A stretch of 17,408 nucleotides of DNA from Bacteroidota bacterium (GTDB taxonomy: Bacteria; Bacteroidota; Bacteroidia; Flavobacteriales_F; PHOS-HE28). The position numbers were made by a program, and so were the translations under genes. The DNA lies in assembly GCA_023418095.1 (NCBI GenBank), contig JAEZDL010000177.1:1-17408 (forward strand). Reading direction: 5' to 3'. Each line of letters opens with the position of its first letter. The stretch's first letter is position 1. This document shows positions 6,594 through 14,130 of the stretch, in pieces. The notes beneath the pieces are model-generated. The model did not search any database. It was not told where the DNA came from and saw only the letters and a program-made list of their open reading frames with translations.

Positions 6594-8339
6594 CTACTTG
6601 ATGCGATAGGTCAGGCTCAGCATTCCACCGAAGGATGAAGGTTTCCGAACAAGAGCATCATCCGCAAAACTGTTCATCAGATGCCCGCCGATCATTGGTT
6701 CCAGCCCGATCGACCAGCCGGCATTGAACCGATGCCGAATGTATGCACGCGCGGTGTAACCGATGACCAACGATCGCAGGTCTTGATCGGCGAGATCGAG
6801 GTAACCCGCATCGGTATGCGGCACAGATCCCCGGTGCATGGTGAGCACACCAAGTGTTGGACCGCCGCGCAGACCGAGGCTCCAACGCCCTTGAGTAAGG
6901 TGTGCATCGAGCAAGAGCGGGATCTCCAGATAACTGGTGCGGTTCACCTGATCGCGCGCATCGCGCACACGCGTATTGGTGGTGATCGTTTCGTAACCTT
7001 CATCGAGCACATGTACCGTGGTGTAGATCGATTCGCCGGTGTAGTACCACTCGCCGTTCACGAAAGTTGAATCGGTGATGATCAACAGCGTTGTATCGAC
7101 CGGTGAAAGGAAGTAATAATGATGCTCGGCGCTCTCGGAGCGATCAAGCTGTTGCGTGATGATCCGCTCGGCGTACGTGCTGTAATGCAGCCCGCTGCCG
7201 ATCCCGAAATTACGGCCCATGCGCATGATTTCAACACCGCTGGCAAGGGTTTGTTGCGGTTCGATCGTGCTGTTCCAATCCTGTGATAGCGGACCGCTGT
7301 AATGACTTGTCGTGAACATCGATCCACCGAGAATGCTCAATTCAAAAGGTGATCGCGGATCGATGATCGGTGTGGGTTCTGGTGTGGCCAGGGCGGCAGA
7401 GTCGTTGGTCGCGATCTGAGGCGCCGATGTTCCCGACGTATCGCTGGTGAGCTGATCTTCAGTTGGTGTAGTTACAACTGGTTCTGCGATAGCCGAAGCC
7501 GGATCGATGCCCTCGTTGGACGCATCATTTCGTCGATCCTCAACGATTGCTGATCCATTTTCGGCGGATCGAGGGTCGATGGTCGCATTTGGATCATTCT
7601 GTTCTTCGCTTGAAAGATCTGTGGTGGGATCGTTCTCGCTCTTCTCGATCGGATCATGTTCTTGCGTGAACGGATCAGAGTTTCCCTGATCATCCGTCGA
7701 TCGAATGATCATGTGGTTCTTCTCTTCATACGCTGGAACGATCGGGTCTATTTCAGTCGGATCTGAAATTACCGATGTCATCTCGATCGCGTCATGATCA
7801 GGTTCAACTGGTCGATCGGATCCATTTGATCCGGCCGGTATCCCGGTCCTATTCTGTTCCGATCGTTCACGCTGATGGTTCAATGCGATCGGTCCGGTCT
7901 TTTCTTCTGGAGTGACTTCGATCGGTTCCGCTTCATCTCTTCTTATCTGCGTTCCGATCGGGCTTTCCTTCACTTCCGCAACGCGTTCTTCGCTTGATGG
8001 ATCGGCATTCTTCAAAGGTTGGATCGGAGCTTCATCCGCTACAACTGCGGGCTGGTCGGCATCATCGATCAGCTCATTCTCCGCTTCACTTTCCACCGTT
8101 GTTCCGACGGAAGCGACTTCACTATTTCCTATGGTCTTTTCTTCCCTTTCGTTGAAGATCCAGGTGCCACCACCGAGAAGCAACAACAGAACAGGGATCA
8201 GCCAGTAGCCGCCGCGGCGCTTCTTTCCGCCAGCATCGATCAGCTTCTCCATTTCCGCCCAATGCGCATCCTGGAACGCGTGATCGCGTTCTTCCAGCTT
8301 GCGCCTGGCCAGCTTGTCGAATTCGTTGTGCTCCTTCAT
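6594..8339 (-). CDS. Putative dual membrane-spanning anti-sigma factor: cytoplasmic helix, TM helix, acidic linker, outer-membrane beta-barrel
   Basis: From the ATG at 8339 this is a 581-residue protein. Residues 1-42 form a charged helical segment (FDKLARRKLEERDHAF, QDAHWAEMEKLID) resembling anti-sigma N-termini. Residues 45-62 (YWLIPVLLLLLGGGTWIF) are one transmembrane helix after a basic KKRRGG stop. Residues about 70-330 are low-complexity, acidic, rich in Asp-Pro, Glu, Ser and Thr, and look disordered. From about 331 (PFELSILGGSMF) to the end runs an alternating-hydrophobic region typical of a PorT/OMP_b-brl-type barrel, ending LSLTYRIK. The architecture matches the Dma proteins described in Bacteroides thetaiotaomicron, encoded next to ECF sigma factors. 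The start is chosen because ATGA overlaps the sigma-factor stop; the open frame continues to 8414 but that part lies inside the sigma gene. Anti-sigma function is inferred from layout, not shown. Confidence 0.75.
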   Translation of the reverse strand: MKEHNEFDKLARRKLEERDHAFQDAHWAEMEKLIDAGGKKRRGGYWLIPVLLLLLGGGTWIFNEREEKTIGNSEVASVGTTVESEAENELIDDADQPAVVADEAPIQPLKNADPSSEERVAEVKESPIGTQIRRDEAEPIEVTPEEKTGPIALNHQRERSEQNRTGIPAGSNGSDRPVEPDHDAIEMTSVISDPTEIDPIVPAYEEKNHMIIRSTDDQGNSDPFTQEHDPIEKSENDPTTDLSSEEQNDPNATIDPRSAENGSAIVEDRRNDASNEGIDPASAIAEPVVTTPTEDQLTSDTSGTSAPQIATNDSAALATPEPTPIIDPRSPFELSILGGSMFTTSHYSGPLSQDWNSTIEPQQTLASGVEIMRMGRNFGIGSGLHYSTYAERIITQQLDRSESAEHHYYFLSPVDTTLLIITDSTFVNGEWYYTGESIYTTVHVLDEGYETITTNTRVRDARDQVNRTSYLEIPLLLDAHLTQGRWSLGLRGGPTLGVLTMHRGSVPHTDAGYLDLADQDLRSLVIGYTARAYIRHRFNAGWSIGLEPMIGGHLMNSFADDALVRKPSSFGGMLSLTYRIK

Positions 8340-8890
8340 CTCAAGGTGGCTTTTAATGATGACATCTGCAGAAGGCGTTGCTGCAGCACGGTGCGGGCAT
8401 GTGCAACGTGCCATTTCGATGTGCCGATGCTGATGCCGAACATCTCCGCTATTTCCGCATGTGAATAACCATCGATCGCGAACAGGTTGAACACGTTCCG
8501 CGACATCGCAGGCAGCTCTTTCAACAGGTTCTCAAAAGCTTCTGCCTCCATGTGCTTCAAGTATTCGTTCACACTGCTCGATCCATTGTTCTCGGGCGGA
8601 TCGCCGATCGCTTCCATCTCCTTCCGATCCCGTTCCTTCCTGAATTCATCGATCACCGTATTGATGATGATCCTGCGCGCCCAAAGCTCGAATGGCACTT
8701 CCTTTCTTCGCTTGCCGATGTTCTGAAGGATCTTCAAGAAACCGATGTTCATGCGCGCGACAGCATCCTGCTTGTTGCGTACATATCGGGAGCAGACGGA
8801 CATCATCATCGGATGAAGCGCGCGGTACAGCTCGTACTGCGCCTTGCGCTCCTCGCGAATGCACCGTTCTATCAGCCGCTCGTTCACCAT
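8336..8890 (-). CDS. ECF RNA polymerase sigma factor
   Basis: A 184-residue sigma-70 family protein. The region 2 core (about residues 10-90) reads YELYRALHPMMMSVCSRY and IGFLKILQNI, with WARRIIINTVIDEFRK at its end. Region 4 (about 115-172) has LPAMSRNVFNLFAIDGYSH, followed by the helix-turn-helix AEIAEMFGISIGTSKWHV that reads the -35 region. A short charged linker rich in Gly, Ser and Asn separates the domains. It is the form common in Bacteroidota, with a membrane-anchored partner rather than a C-terminal extension. The partner gene follows with a 4-bp ATGA overlap, implying translational coupling. The ATG at 8890 is preferred over a GTG at 8929 because the extra residues would be encoded by the strong hairpin at 8905-8935. 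Its targets cannot be named from the sequence. Confidence 0.92.
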   Translation of the reverse strand: MVNERLIERCIREERKAQYELYRALHPMMMSVCSRYVRNKQDAVARMNIGFLKILQNIGKRRKEVPFELWARRIIINTVIDEFRKERDRKEMEAIGDPPENNGSSSVNEYLKHMEAEAFENLLKELPAMSRNVFNLFAIDGYSHAEIAEMFGISIGTSKWHVAHARTVLQQRLLQMSSLKATLR

Positions 8891-8904
8891 ACTCGCAGGT
8901 GCGC

Positions 8905-8935
8905 CGAAGGGCGGCCCGATCGGGGCCACCCTTCG
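8905..8935. repeat. Strong 13-position stem-loop between the T9SS-protein gene and the sigma-factor gene
   Basis: CGAAGGG, C, GGCCC, loop GATCG, GGGCC, A, CCCTTCG: twelve paired positions with one C/A mismatch and a 5-nt loop. In the minus-strand transcript it begins 19 nt after the stop of the upstream gene (8955) and ends 14 nt before the sigma start (8890). No T-tract follows on either strand. It could separate expression of the two genes by RNA processing or stability, or mask the sigma ribosome binding site. Confidence 0.65.
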
Positions 8936-8954
8936 ATCGCTACCTAAATTGATC

Positions 8955-11420
8955 CTACTTCGTCTTCACAAAACGATGCGTGATCGAGCTTCCACTGTTC
9001 TCGATCCGGATCGAATACATTCCTTCGGCGAGTTCGTTCACCGGGATCGTGAGTTTGTTCGTTCCCTTGTTGAAGGTAGTGCTCAATGTGCGCACCAGGC
9101 GTCCGTTCAGATCGACGATGGAAACGAGCGTGCTTCCTGTGATCCGGCTGTCCAGGCTGATCGTGAGTTGATCGGTCGCGGGATTCGGGAATACGATCAG
9201 ATCATGCATGTTCGCATCTTCATCGATCGACGTGGAGACAGGTGCTGCGATCACGTTCAGCGTAAGAACATTGCGATCGTTGCCTTCACCGGCCATTCCG
9301 AGGAGACCATCGCCATCCACACTGATCGTGCTGCAATATGTATCGGTGCAACCGGTGGCATCCCAGATCGTGAGGCAAAGCTCGTAAGGACCTGCTGTTG
9401 CGTAGGTATGTGTGGGGTAAGGATCGCTTGAAATAGTTCCATCACCGAAATTCCAGAGGAATTGGAAGTTGCCAGAGCCTGTGCTGAGGTTCCAGACCCA
9501 AAGCTCGAATGGGATCGGTTCGATCTGCCCGTTCGCGCTGTCGTATGCCTGGATCACCCAGTAGCCTGCTTCGCATTCGGTTGGTTCCGCTCCGTCGCAA
9601 TCCAGATCGAGCGTGAGCGTATCGGTGCCGAGGAGGCCGATCTGATATACGCCTGAATTCGTCGCGACAGTTCCATCCATGCACGAAGCGCTTACCCACA
9701 AGCTGTCCATGGCCGAATTCACCGGAATGGTGATCTGGTAGAAACAGTTCGCGTTGAGCGTTGTGGTGGCAAGTGTCGTCTGGTCGTAGGGGTTGATGAT
9801 CGAGACGAGACCGTTCGCGATCGCAGGTGAGCAATCGGTGATGTGGCCTTGCACCGTTACGGTGTAAGCTGAAGTTCCACCCTCGCCAATGCAATTGCAG
9901 AATTCATCATATGCATCGTTGATCGTATTCGGATCCATGTCGTCACATGGTGTCCCAGCTACAGCAGGCCCGTTCAATTGATAATTGCAGTCCCAATACC
10001 AGTTCGGTTGGAATTCGAAATACAATCCACCATTCGGATCAACATAGATGGTATCGCAGTAGGTATTGGAACAATCGGTGCCGGTGATGGTGAGGCAGAT
10101 CCCGTACACTTCGTAATTGTTCGATTGCGCGAATGTGAATGAGGGTTCCGCTTCATTCGATAACGTTCCATCAGGCATCTGCCACGAATAGGTCATATCG
10201 GAAGGACCGGAGCTTAGGTTCGTGGTCAGCAGACTGAACGGAACGTTCGGGGTTTGCTGCAGGAAGAAATCCGCTTCGCAGGGTGAATTCTGCATCGTAA
10301 TATTCCCATCGGCATCCACTACCACCGCTTGACAGATGCTGTTCCAGCACCCGTTATCGGTGAAAACGTTGAGGCATGCAGCATATGTTCCCGGACCCGG
10401 GAATGTGACCGTGGCGGTTTGGCCTTCCTGTGCTCCCTGGGTGAAGTCCCACATGTAAGTGGTGATCGGATCGCTGCTGCTACTGCACGTGCCATCGAAA
10501 TTGGCAACAAAGGGTGCTGTTTGTTCCATGGTAAAGCAGGCGATGCAATCGGTGGGTGCGCCGCAATCAAGGTCCAGTGTAATGGTGGCAACGCCGTTAA
10601 TTGCCTGGTATTGGCCCGAATTGATGTCCGCTGTTCCATTTCCGCAACTTCCGGTCACCTGGAACCAGCCGATCTGACTATCCATCAGGAAAGTGTGCTG
10701 GTAGAAGCAGTTCTCATTAAGTGGAACTTCAACGGTAACCGAAGGCTGCGTTCCTTGTACGGATGTAATGGTAACTGTGCCACCGGCGATCGCTGGTGAG
10801 CAACCGGCGATGTGACCTTGCACGATCACTGCGTATTGAGAAGATCCTTGTCCCAAGGAAACGGGATCATTGATAACATTCAGGATCTTTCCGCAACCAA
10901 GGCCAGCGTCGCAATAATCCCAAGCCAAAGGAGCATTGGTCAATTCCAAGTACGGGACAAGGCTTTGCGTTTCAGCAAATCCGTCAGTAGCAAATTGAAA
11001 CATCGTGGCTCCGGACAAATTCTCGATCTGGATCCTCTGCAATAAGATCCATTCATCAGAGATCCAAGTTTCATTGGGACATGCTGTATTCAACTGTTCA
11101 ATTCCTTCCGAATAGAATCGTGTACGGTTGTATCCACTCGAGTTGAATTGCCCGTACTCAAGAAGGTTGATACCCCCTGGACAGAATGATTCCGATGTAC
11201 CCAACGTTGCTCCTGAACTGGTTGGCCATTGGATAGTATACGTTATCGCCTGAGCGTATTGGTCAAAGTTGACTCCATGAGATCTTACATAGATCTCCAA
11301 TGCCCCGCCGTCGGCACTTGCTCGCAGATCCAATGATACTGTGTCAGGAAGCTGTGCACTAACCGGTAAGAAGGATACTCCAAGCAAGCAAAGCAGGAGC
11401 ATGCGTATCAATTGTCTCAT
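8955..11420 (-). CDS. Large secreted PKD-domain protein with type IX secretion sorting domain
   Basis: An 821-residue protein with a classical signal peptide (MRQLIRMLLLCLLGVSFLPVSA, about 22 residues) and, from about residue 745, a Por-secretion C-terminal sorting domain: VFPNPATDQLTI, STLVSIVDLNGRLVRTL, ELAEGMYSIRI, RFVKTK. It is therefore expected to cross the outer membrane by T9SS and be anchored or released at the surface. Three PKD-like domains occur; the last has the signature WNFGDGT with HTYATAGPYELCL, and the middle ones have WDFTQG and WQMPDGT. Two related blocks of about 90 residues (about 196-287 and 518-607) each begin Y-x-V-x-VQGHI-x-x-CSPAIA and end TLDLDC. No catalytic domain is visible; adhesion or matrix roles are plausible but unproven. 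It lies downstream of hutU on the same strand and upstream of the sigma gene. Confidence 0.88.
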   Translation of the reverse strand: MRQLIRMLLLCLLGVSFLPVSAQLPDTVSLDLRASADGGALEIYVRSHGVNFDQYAQAITYTIQWPTSSGATLGTSESFCPGGINLLEYGQFNSSGYNRTRFYSEGIEQLNTACPNETWISDEWILLQRIQIENLSGATMFQFATDGFAETQSLVPYLELTNAPLAWDYCDAGLGCGKILNVINDPVSLGQGSSQYAVIVQGHIAGCSPAIAGGTVTITSVQGTQPSVTVEVPLNENCFYQHTFLMDSQIGWFQVTGSCGNGTADINSGQYQAINGVATITLDLDCGAPTDCIACFTMEQTAPFVANFDGTCSSSSDPITTYMWDFTQGAQEGQTATVTFPGPGTYAACLNVFTDNGCWNSICQAVVVDADGNITMQNSPCEADFFLQQTPNVPFSLLTTNLSSGPSDMTYSWQMPDGTLSNEAEPSFTFAQSNNYEVYGICLTITGTDCSNTYCDTIYVDPNGGLYFEFQPNWYWDCNYQLNGPAVAGTPCDDMDPNTINDAYDEFCNCIGEGGTSAYTVTVQGHITDCSPAIANGLVSIINPYDQTTLATTTLNANCFYQITIPVNSAMDSLWVSASCMDGTVATNSGVYQIGLLGTDTLTLDLDCDGAEPTECEAGYWVIQAYDSANGQIEPIPFELWVWNLSTGSGNFQFLWNFGDGTISSDPYPTHTYATAGPYELCLTIWDATGCTDTYCSTISVDGDGLLGMAGEGNDRNVLTLNVIAAPVSTSIDEDANMHDLIVFPNPATDQLTISLDSRITGSTLVSIVDLNGRLVRTLSTTFNKGTNKLTIPVNELAEGMYSIRIENSGSSITHRFVKTK

Positions 11421-11508
11421 GGATCAAAGGGTTTTCGGTTGAACGGATGTTGTTTCCGATCACATACACGTACGGCGGATCGGTAAGGTTGGGTACGGCT
11501 GAAAAATT

Positions 11509-13563
11509 TTATCGATCGAAGGCTCTTTCGAGCAGCCCATCATCCACCTCATTCGGCAAGGTCACCTTCAGTTGGGGTTCGCGCTTCATTTCCTGTTCGA
11601 TGCTCCACCGCGCGTTCGGGTTGCGCGCCCATGCCCTCCGCGCGATCCCATTGTTCACGTCCCAGTGCAGCATCATCTTCAGCCTGCGATCGGAATCCGC
11701 GCTGCCATCGAGCACCATGCCGAAACCGCCGTTGATCACTTCGCCCCAGCCTACGCCGCCGCCATTGTGCAAACTGATCCAGGTCGCTCCGCGGAAAGCA
11801 TCGCCCACGAAATTTTGCACGGCCATGTCCGCCGTGAAGCGGCTGCCATCGCGAATGTTGCTGGTCTCGCGGTAAGGGCTGTCGGTGCCGCTCACATCGT
11901 GATGATCACGTCCCAGCACGATCGGTGCGCTGATCTTTCCGCTCTTGATCGCCTCATTGAAAGCTTCTGCGATCCGGATCCTTCCTTCACTGTCAGCGTA
12001 AAGAATGCGGGCCTGACTACCGACCACGAGCTTGTTCTGTTGCGCCGATCGGATCCAATGGAGATTATCGCCGATCTGTTGCTTGATCCGATCGGGTGCT
12101 TCCTTCAGCATCGCTTCCAGAACATCGCCCGCGATCCGATCGGAGGTTTCCAGGTCCTTTGGATCACCGCTCGTGCACACCCAACGGAACGGCCCGAAAC
12201 CGTGATCGAAACACATCGGGCCCATGATGTCCTCCACATAACTCGGATAGCGGAACTCGCGACCCTCATCTCCTTCGATCGCTGCTCCGGCACGCTTCGA
12301 TTCCAGCAGGAATGCATTCCCGTAATCGAAGAAGTACATACCCTGATCGGCAAGTGCGTTGATCGCTTTCACCTGCCGCTTCAGGCTTTCCTGCACTTTT
12401 CGTTTGAAGGCTGATGGATCGGATGCCATCAACCGGTTGCTCTCCTCGAAACTCAGGCCGGCCGGATAATAGCCGCCCGCCCACGGATTGTGCAGACTGG
12501 TCTGATCGCTTCCAAGATCCACTTTGATCTTCCGATCCGCCAGCCGTTCCCAGAGATCTACGATGTTGCCGAGGTAGGCGATGCTCTGCGGCTTACCGCG
12601 TTTCTGCCATTCCAGAGCGGCATCGATCGCGCGATCGAGATCTTCGATCACTTCATCCACCCAGCCCTGTGCATGCCGTTTGTTCGCCGCCGCTTCATTC
12701 ACCTCAGCGCATAGCGTGATCACACCCGCGATGTTGCCGGCCTTCGGCTGCGCACCGCTCATGCCGCCAAGGCCGGATGTCACGAAGAGAGGAAGCCTTG
12801 ATCCCACCCCCGGCCCCTTTCCGGTGGAGAGGGGGGAAGGAAGCATCCGCACCGCATTCAGCACTGTGATCGTGGTGCCATGCACGATCCCCTGCGGACC
12901 GATGTACATGTAACTCCCGGCGGTCATCTGGCCATATTGCGTCACACCGAGCGCATTGAATTTCTCCCAATCATCCGGCTTGCTGTAATTCGGGATCATC
13001 ATTCCGTTGGTCAATACCACGCGTGGTGCGTCCTTGTGGCTGGGGAAGAGCCCGAGTGGATGGCCGCTGTACATCACCAGCGTCTGCTCGTCGGTCATTT
13101 CCGCCAGGTACTTCATCGTGAGCCGGTATTGAGCCCAATTTTGGAACACCGCGCCGTTTCCGCCGTACGTGATCAGTTCTTCCGGATGTTGCGCCACGGC
13201 TGGATCGAGGTTGTTCTGGATCATCAACATGATCGCAGCGGCCTGCTTGGATCGCGCTGGATATTGGCCGATCGGCCGGGCCTCGATCGGATCTTGCGGC
13301 ATGAGCCGGTACATGTAGATGCGGCCGAATTGCTTCAGTTCATCCAGGAATTCGGGCAGAAGTTCATTATGCAGTTCCTTTGGGAAATAGCGCAGGGCAT
13401 TGCGCAGAGCCAACTTTTTTTCTTCTGTGGAAAGGATCTCCTTACGTACCGGCGCATGGCTTACGTTCGGATCGCGCTTTCGTGCCGTTGGAAGTTTAGC
13501 TGGGATCCCTTCAAGTAGTTCTTTCTGGAACCGATCGGTGGTGTTGGCGGTCGCGGTGGTCAT
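11509..13563 (-). CDS. hutU: Urocanate hydratase
   Basis: Second step of histidine degradation: urocanate plus water to imidazolone propionate, using tightly bound NAD+. Family blocks are all present in this 684-residue protein: YGGNGAVFQNWAQYR (133-147), YSGHPLGLFPSH (165-176), VTQYGQMTAGSYMYIGPQG (207-225), FVTSGLGGMSGAQPKAG (260-276), DQTSLHNPWAGGYYPAG, CFDHGFGPFRWVCTSGDP (about 451-468, with the conserved cysteines) and the C-terminal SLHNGGGVGWGEVINGGFG. The start is the ATG at 13563, preceded by AGAAGG and an exact -7 element; the much longer open frame upstream is antisense to tsaE and ald. Residues about 241-258 (PSPLSTGKGPGVGS region) are a translated REP-like palindrome, unlike the charged loop usual here. 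hutH, hutI and hutG are not in the window. Confidence 0.96.
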   Translation of the reverse strand: MTTATANTTDRFQKELLEGIPAKLPTARKRDPNVSHAPVRKEILSTEEKKLALRNALRYFPKELHNELLPEFLDELKQFGRIYMYRLMPQDPIEARPIGQYPARSKQAAAIMLMIQNNLDPAVAQHPEELITYGGNGAVFQNWAQYRLTMKYLAEMTDEQTLVMYSGHPLGLFPSHKDAPRVVLTNGMMIPNYSKPDDWEKFNALGVTQYGQMTAGSYMYIGPQGIVHGTTITVLNAVRMLPSPLSTGKGPGVGSRLPLFVTSGLGGMSGAQPKAGNIAGVITLCAEVNEAAANKRHAQGWVDEVIEDLDRAIDAALEWQKRGKPQSIAYLGNIVDLWERLADRKIKVDLGSDQTSLHNPWAGGYYPAGLSFEESNRLMASDPSAFKRKVQESLKRQVKAINALADQGMYFFDYGNAFLLESKRAGAAIEGDEGREFRYPSYVEDIMGPMCFDHGFGPFRWVCTSGDPKDLETSDRIAGDVLEAMLKEAPDRIKQQIGDNLHWIRSAQQNKLVVGSQARILYADSEGRIRIAEAFNEAIKSGKISAPIVLGRDHHDVSGTDSPYRETSNIRDGSRFTADMAVQNFVGDAFRGATWISLHNGGGVGWGEVINGGFGMVLDGSADSDRRLKMMLHWDVNNGIARRAWARNPNARWSIEQEMKREPQLKVTLPNEVDDGLLERAFDR
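12801..12840. repeat. REP-like palindrome inserted in frame within hutU
   Basis: CCCCTTTCC (12814-12822), GGT, GGAGAGGGG (12826-12834) forms a 9-position stem with one G-T pair, flanked by CCACCCCCGG and GGAAGG. From general knowledge, sequences of the form CCCTCTCC...GGAGAGGG next to CGGGGGTG are common dispersed palindromes in many bacteria, including Bacteroidota, and their translation as PSPLSxGxGPGVG inside proteins is a familiar sign of insertion. Here the frame is kept. Confidence 0.7.
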
Positions 13564-13578
13564 CCTTCTGTGATCGTT

Positions 13579-13586
13579 CAAAGCTA
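13579..13586 (-). promoter_or_regulatory. -7 element of hutU
   Basis: On the minus strand TAGCTTTG is an exact match to the Bacteroidota TAnnTTTG element, 15 bp upstream of the hutU ATG. A start site about 7 nt downstream would leave a very short leader that still contains AGAAGG. No clear -33 TTG is seen. Confidence 0.5.
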
Positions 13587-13626
13587 ACGGTGGCGCGGAA
13601 AAGCGATCGGGAACGATGCTTCGATC

Positions 13627-13634
13627 GATCTTTG
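13627..13634 (+). promoter_or_regulatory. Possible -7 element of tsaE
   Basis: GATCTTTG differs from TAnnTTTG only at the first base and lies 4 bp before the GTG start at 13639. If used, the tsaE mRNA would be leaderless or nearly so. The site sits back-to-back with the hutU element in a 75-bp divergent gap. Confidence 0.35.
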
Positions 13635-13638
13635 CGCC

Positions 13639-14067
13639 GTGCTCGCCACGATCACCCTGCGCAAACCAGCCGATGCCGCCGCCGTGGCCAGCATGATCCT
13701 GCAGTCCTACACCGATCGGCGGATCTTCACCTTCAGCGGTGATCTTGGAGCCGGGAAGACCACGTTGATCAAGGGTTTTTGTGAGGCATTGGGAGTGAAG
13801 GAAAGCACCAGCAGCCCAAGTTTTTCGATCGTGAACGAATACCGCACGGAGGATGGGGGGACCGTTTACCACTTCGACCTTTACCGGATCGGTGATCCGA
13901 GAGAACTTGAGGGGATCGGTTTCCTTGAATACATCGACAGCGGCGATCATTGCTTCATTGAATGGCCGGAGATCGCACAGGAATTTTTCCCGATCGGCAC
14001 GATCGCTCTTCATCTTTCGGTCGGTCCGGGCCAGCATAGAACGATACGGATGGAAGAGGTGCGTTGA
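13639..14067 (+). CDS. tsaE: tRNA threonylcarbamoyladenosine biosynthesis ATPase TsaE
   Basis: TsaE is the small P-loop ATPase that works with TsaB and TsaD to place t6A at position 37 of ANN-decoding tRNAs. The 142 residues fit the family. Visible signatures are the Walker A loop GDLGAGKTT (34-42), SSPSFSIVNEY, the YHFDLYRI segment, and IEWPEIAQEF near the C-terminus. The start is GTG at 13639, which places the P-loop at the usual distance from the N-terminus; no closer ATG would keep the first strand. It is divergent from hutU and followed after 63 bp by the alanine dehydrogenase-like gene on the same strand, an arrangement compatible with read-through but not evidence of shared function. 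Confidence 0.95.
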   Translation: MLATITLRKPADAAAVASMILQSYTDRRIFTFSGDLGAGKTTLIKGFCEALGVKESTSSPSFSIVNEYRTEDGGTVYHFDLYRIGDPRELEGIGFLEYIDSGDHCFIEWPEIAQEFFPIGTIALHLSVGPGQHRTIRMEEVR

Positions 14068-14096
14068 TGGTGCAACGTTGCTTCGGCGTACCTTGG
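14064..14096 (+). promoter_or_regulatory. Possible promoter of the alanine dehydrogenase-like gene
   Basis: TTG (14064-14066, overlapping the tsaE stop) and TACCTTGG (14089-14096), 22 nt apart, resemble -33 and TAnnTTTG -7 elements with one mismatch. The -7 element ends 34 bp before the start codon. Confidence 0.35.
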
Positions 14097-14130
14097 CGCC
14101 TCCATACAAGCCGCACCGGCATCTGGCAGA

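Noticed and set aside
8340..8414. Upstream start for the trans-envelope protein
   Set aside because: The 25 extra residues lie inside the sigma-factor gene; the ATG at 8339 overlaps the sigma stop as ATGA, the usual coupling signal.
8891..8929. GTG start at 8929 for the sigma factor
   Set aside because: The added Pro/Gly-rich residues are encoded by the hairpin at 8905-8935 and do not resemble sigma region 2.
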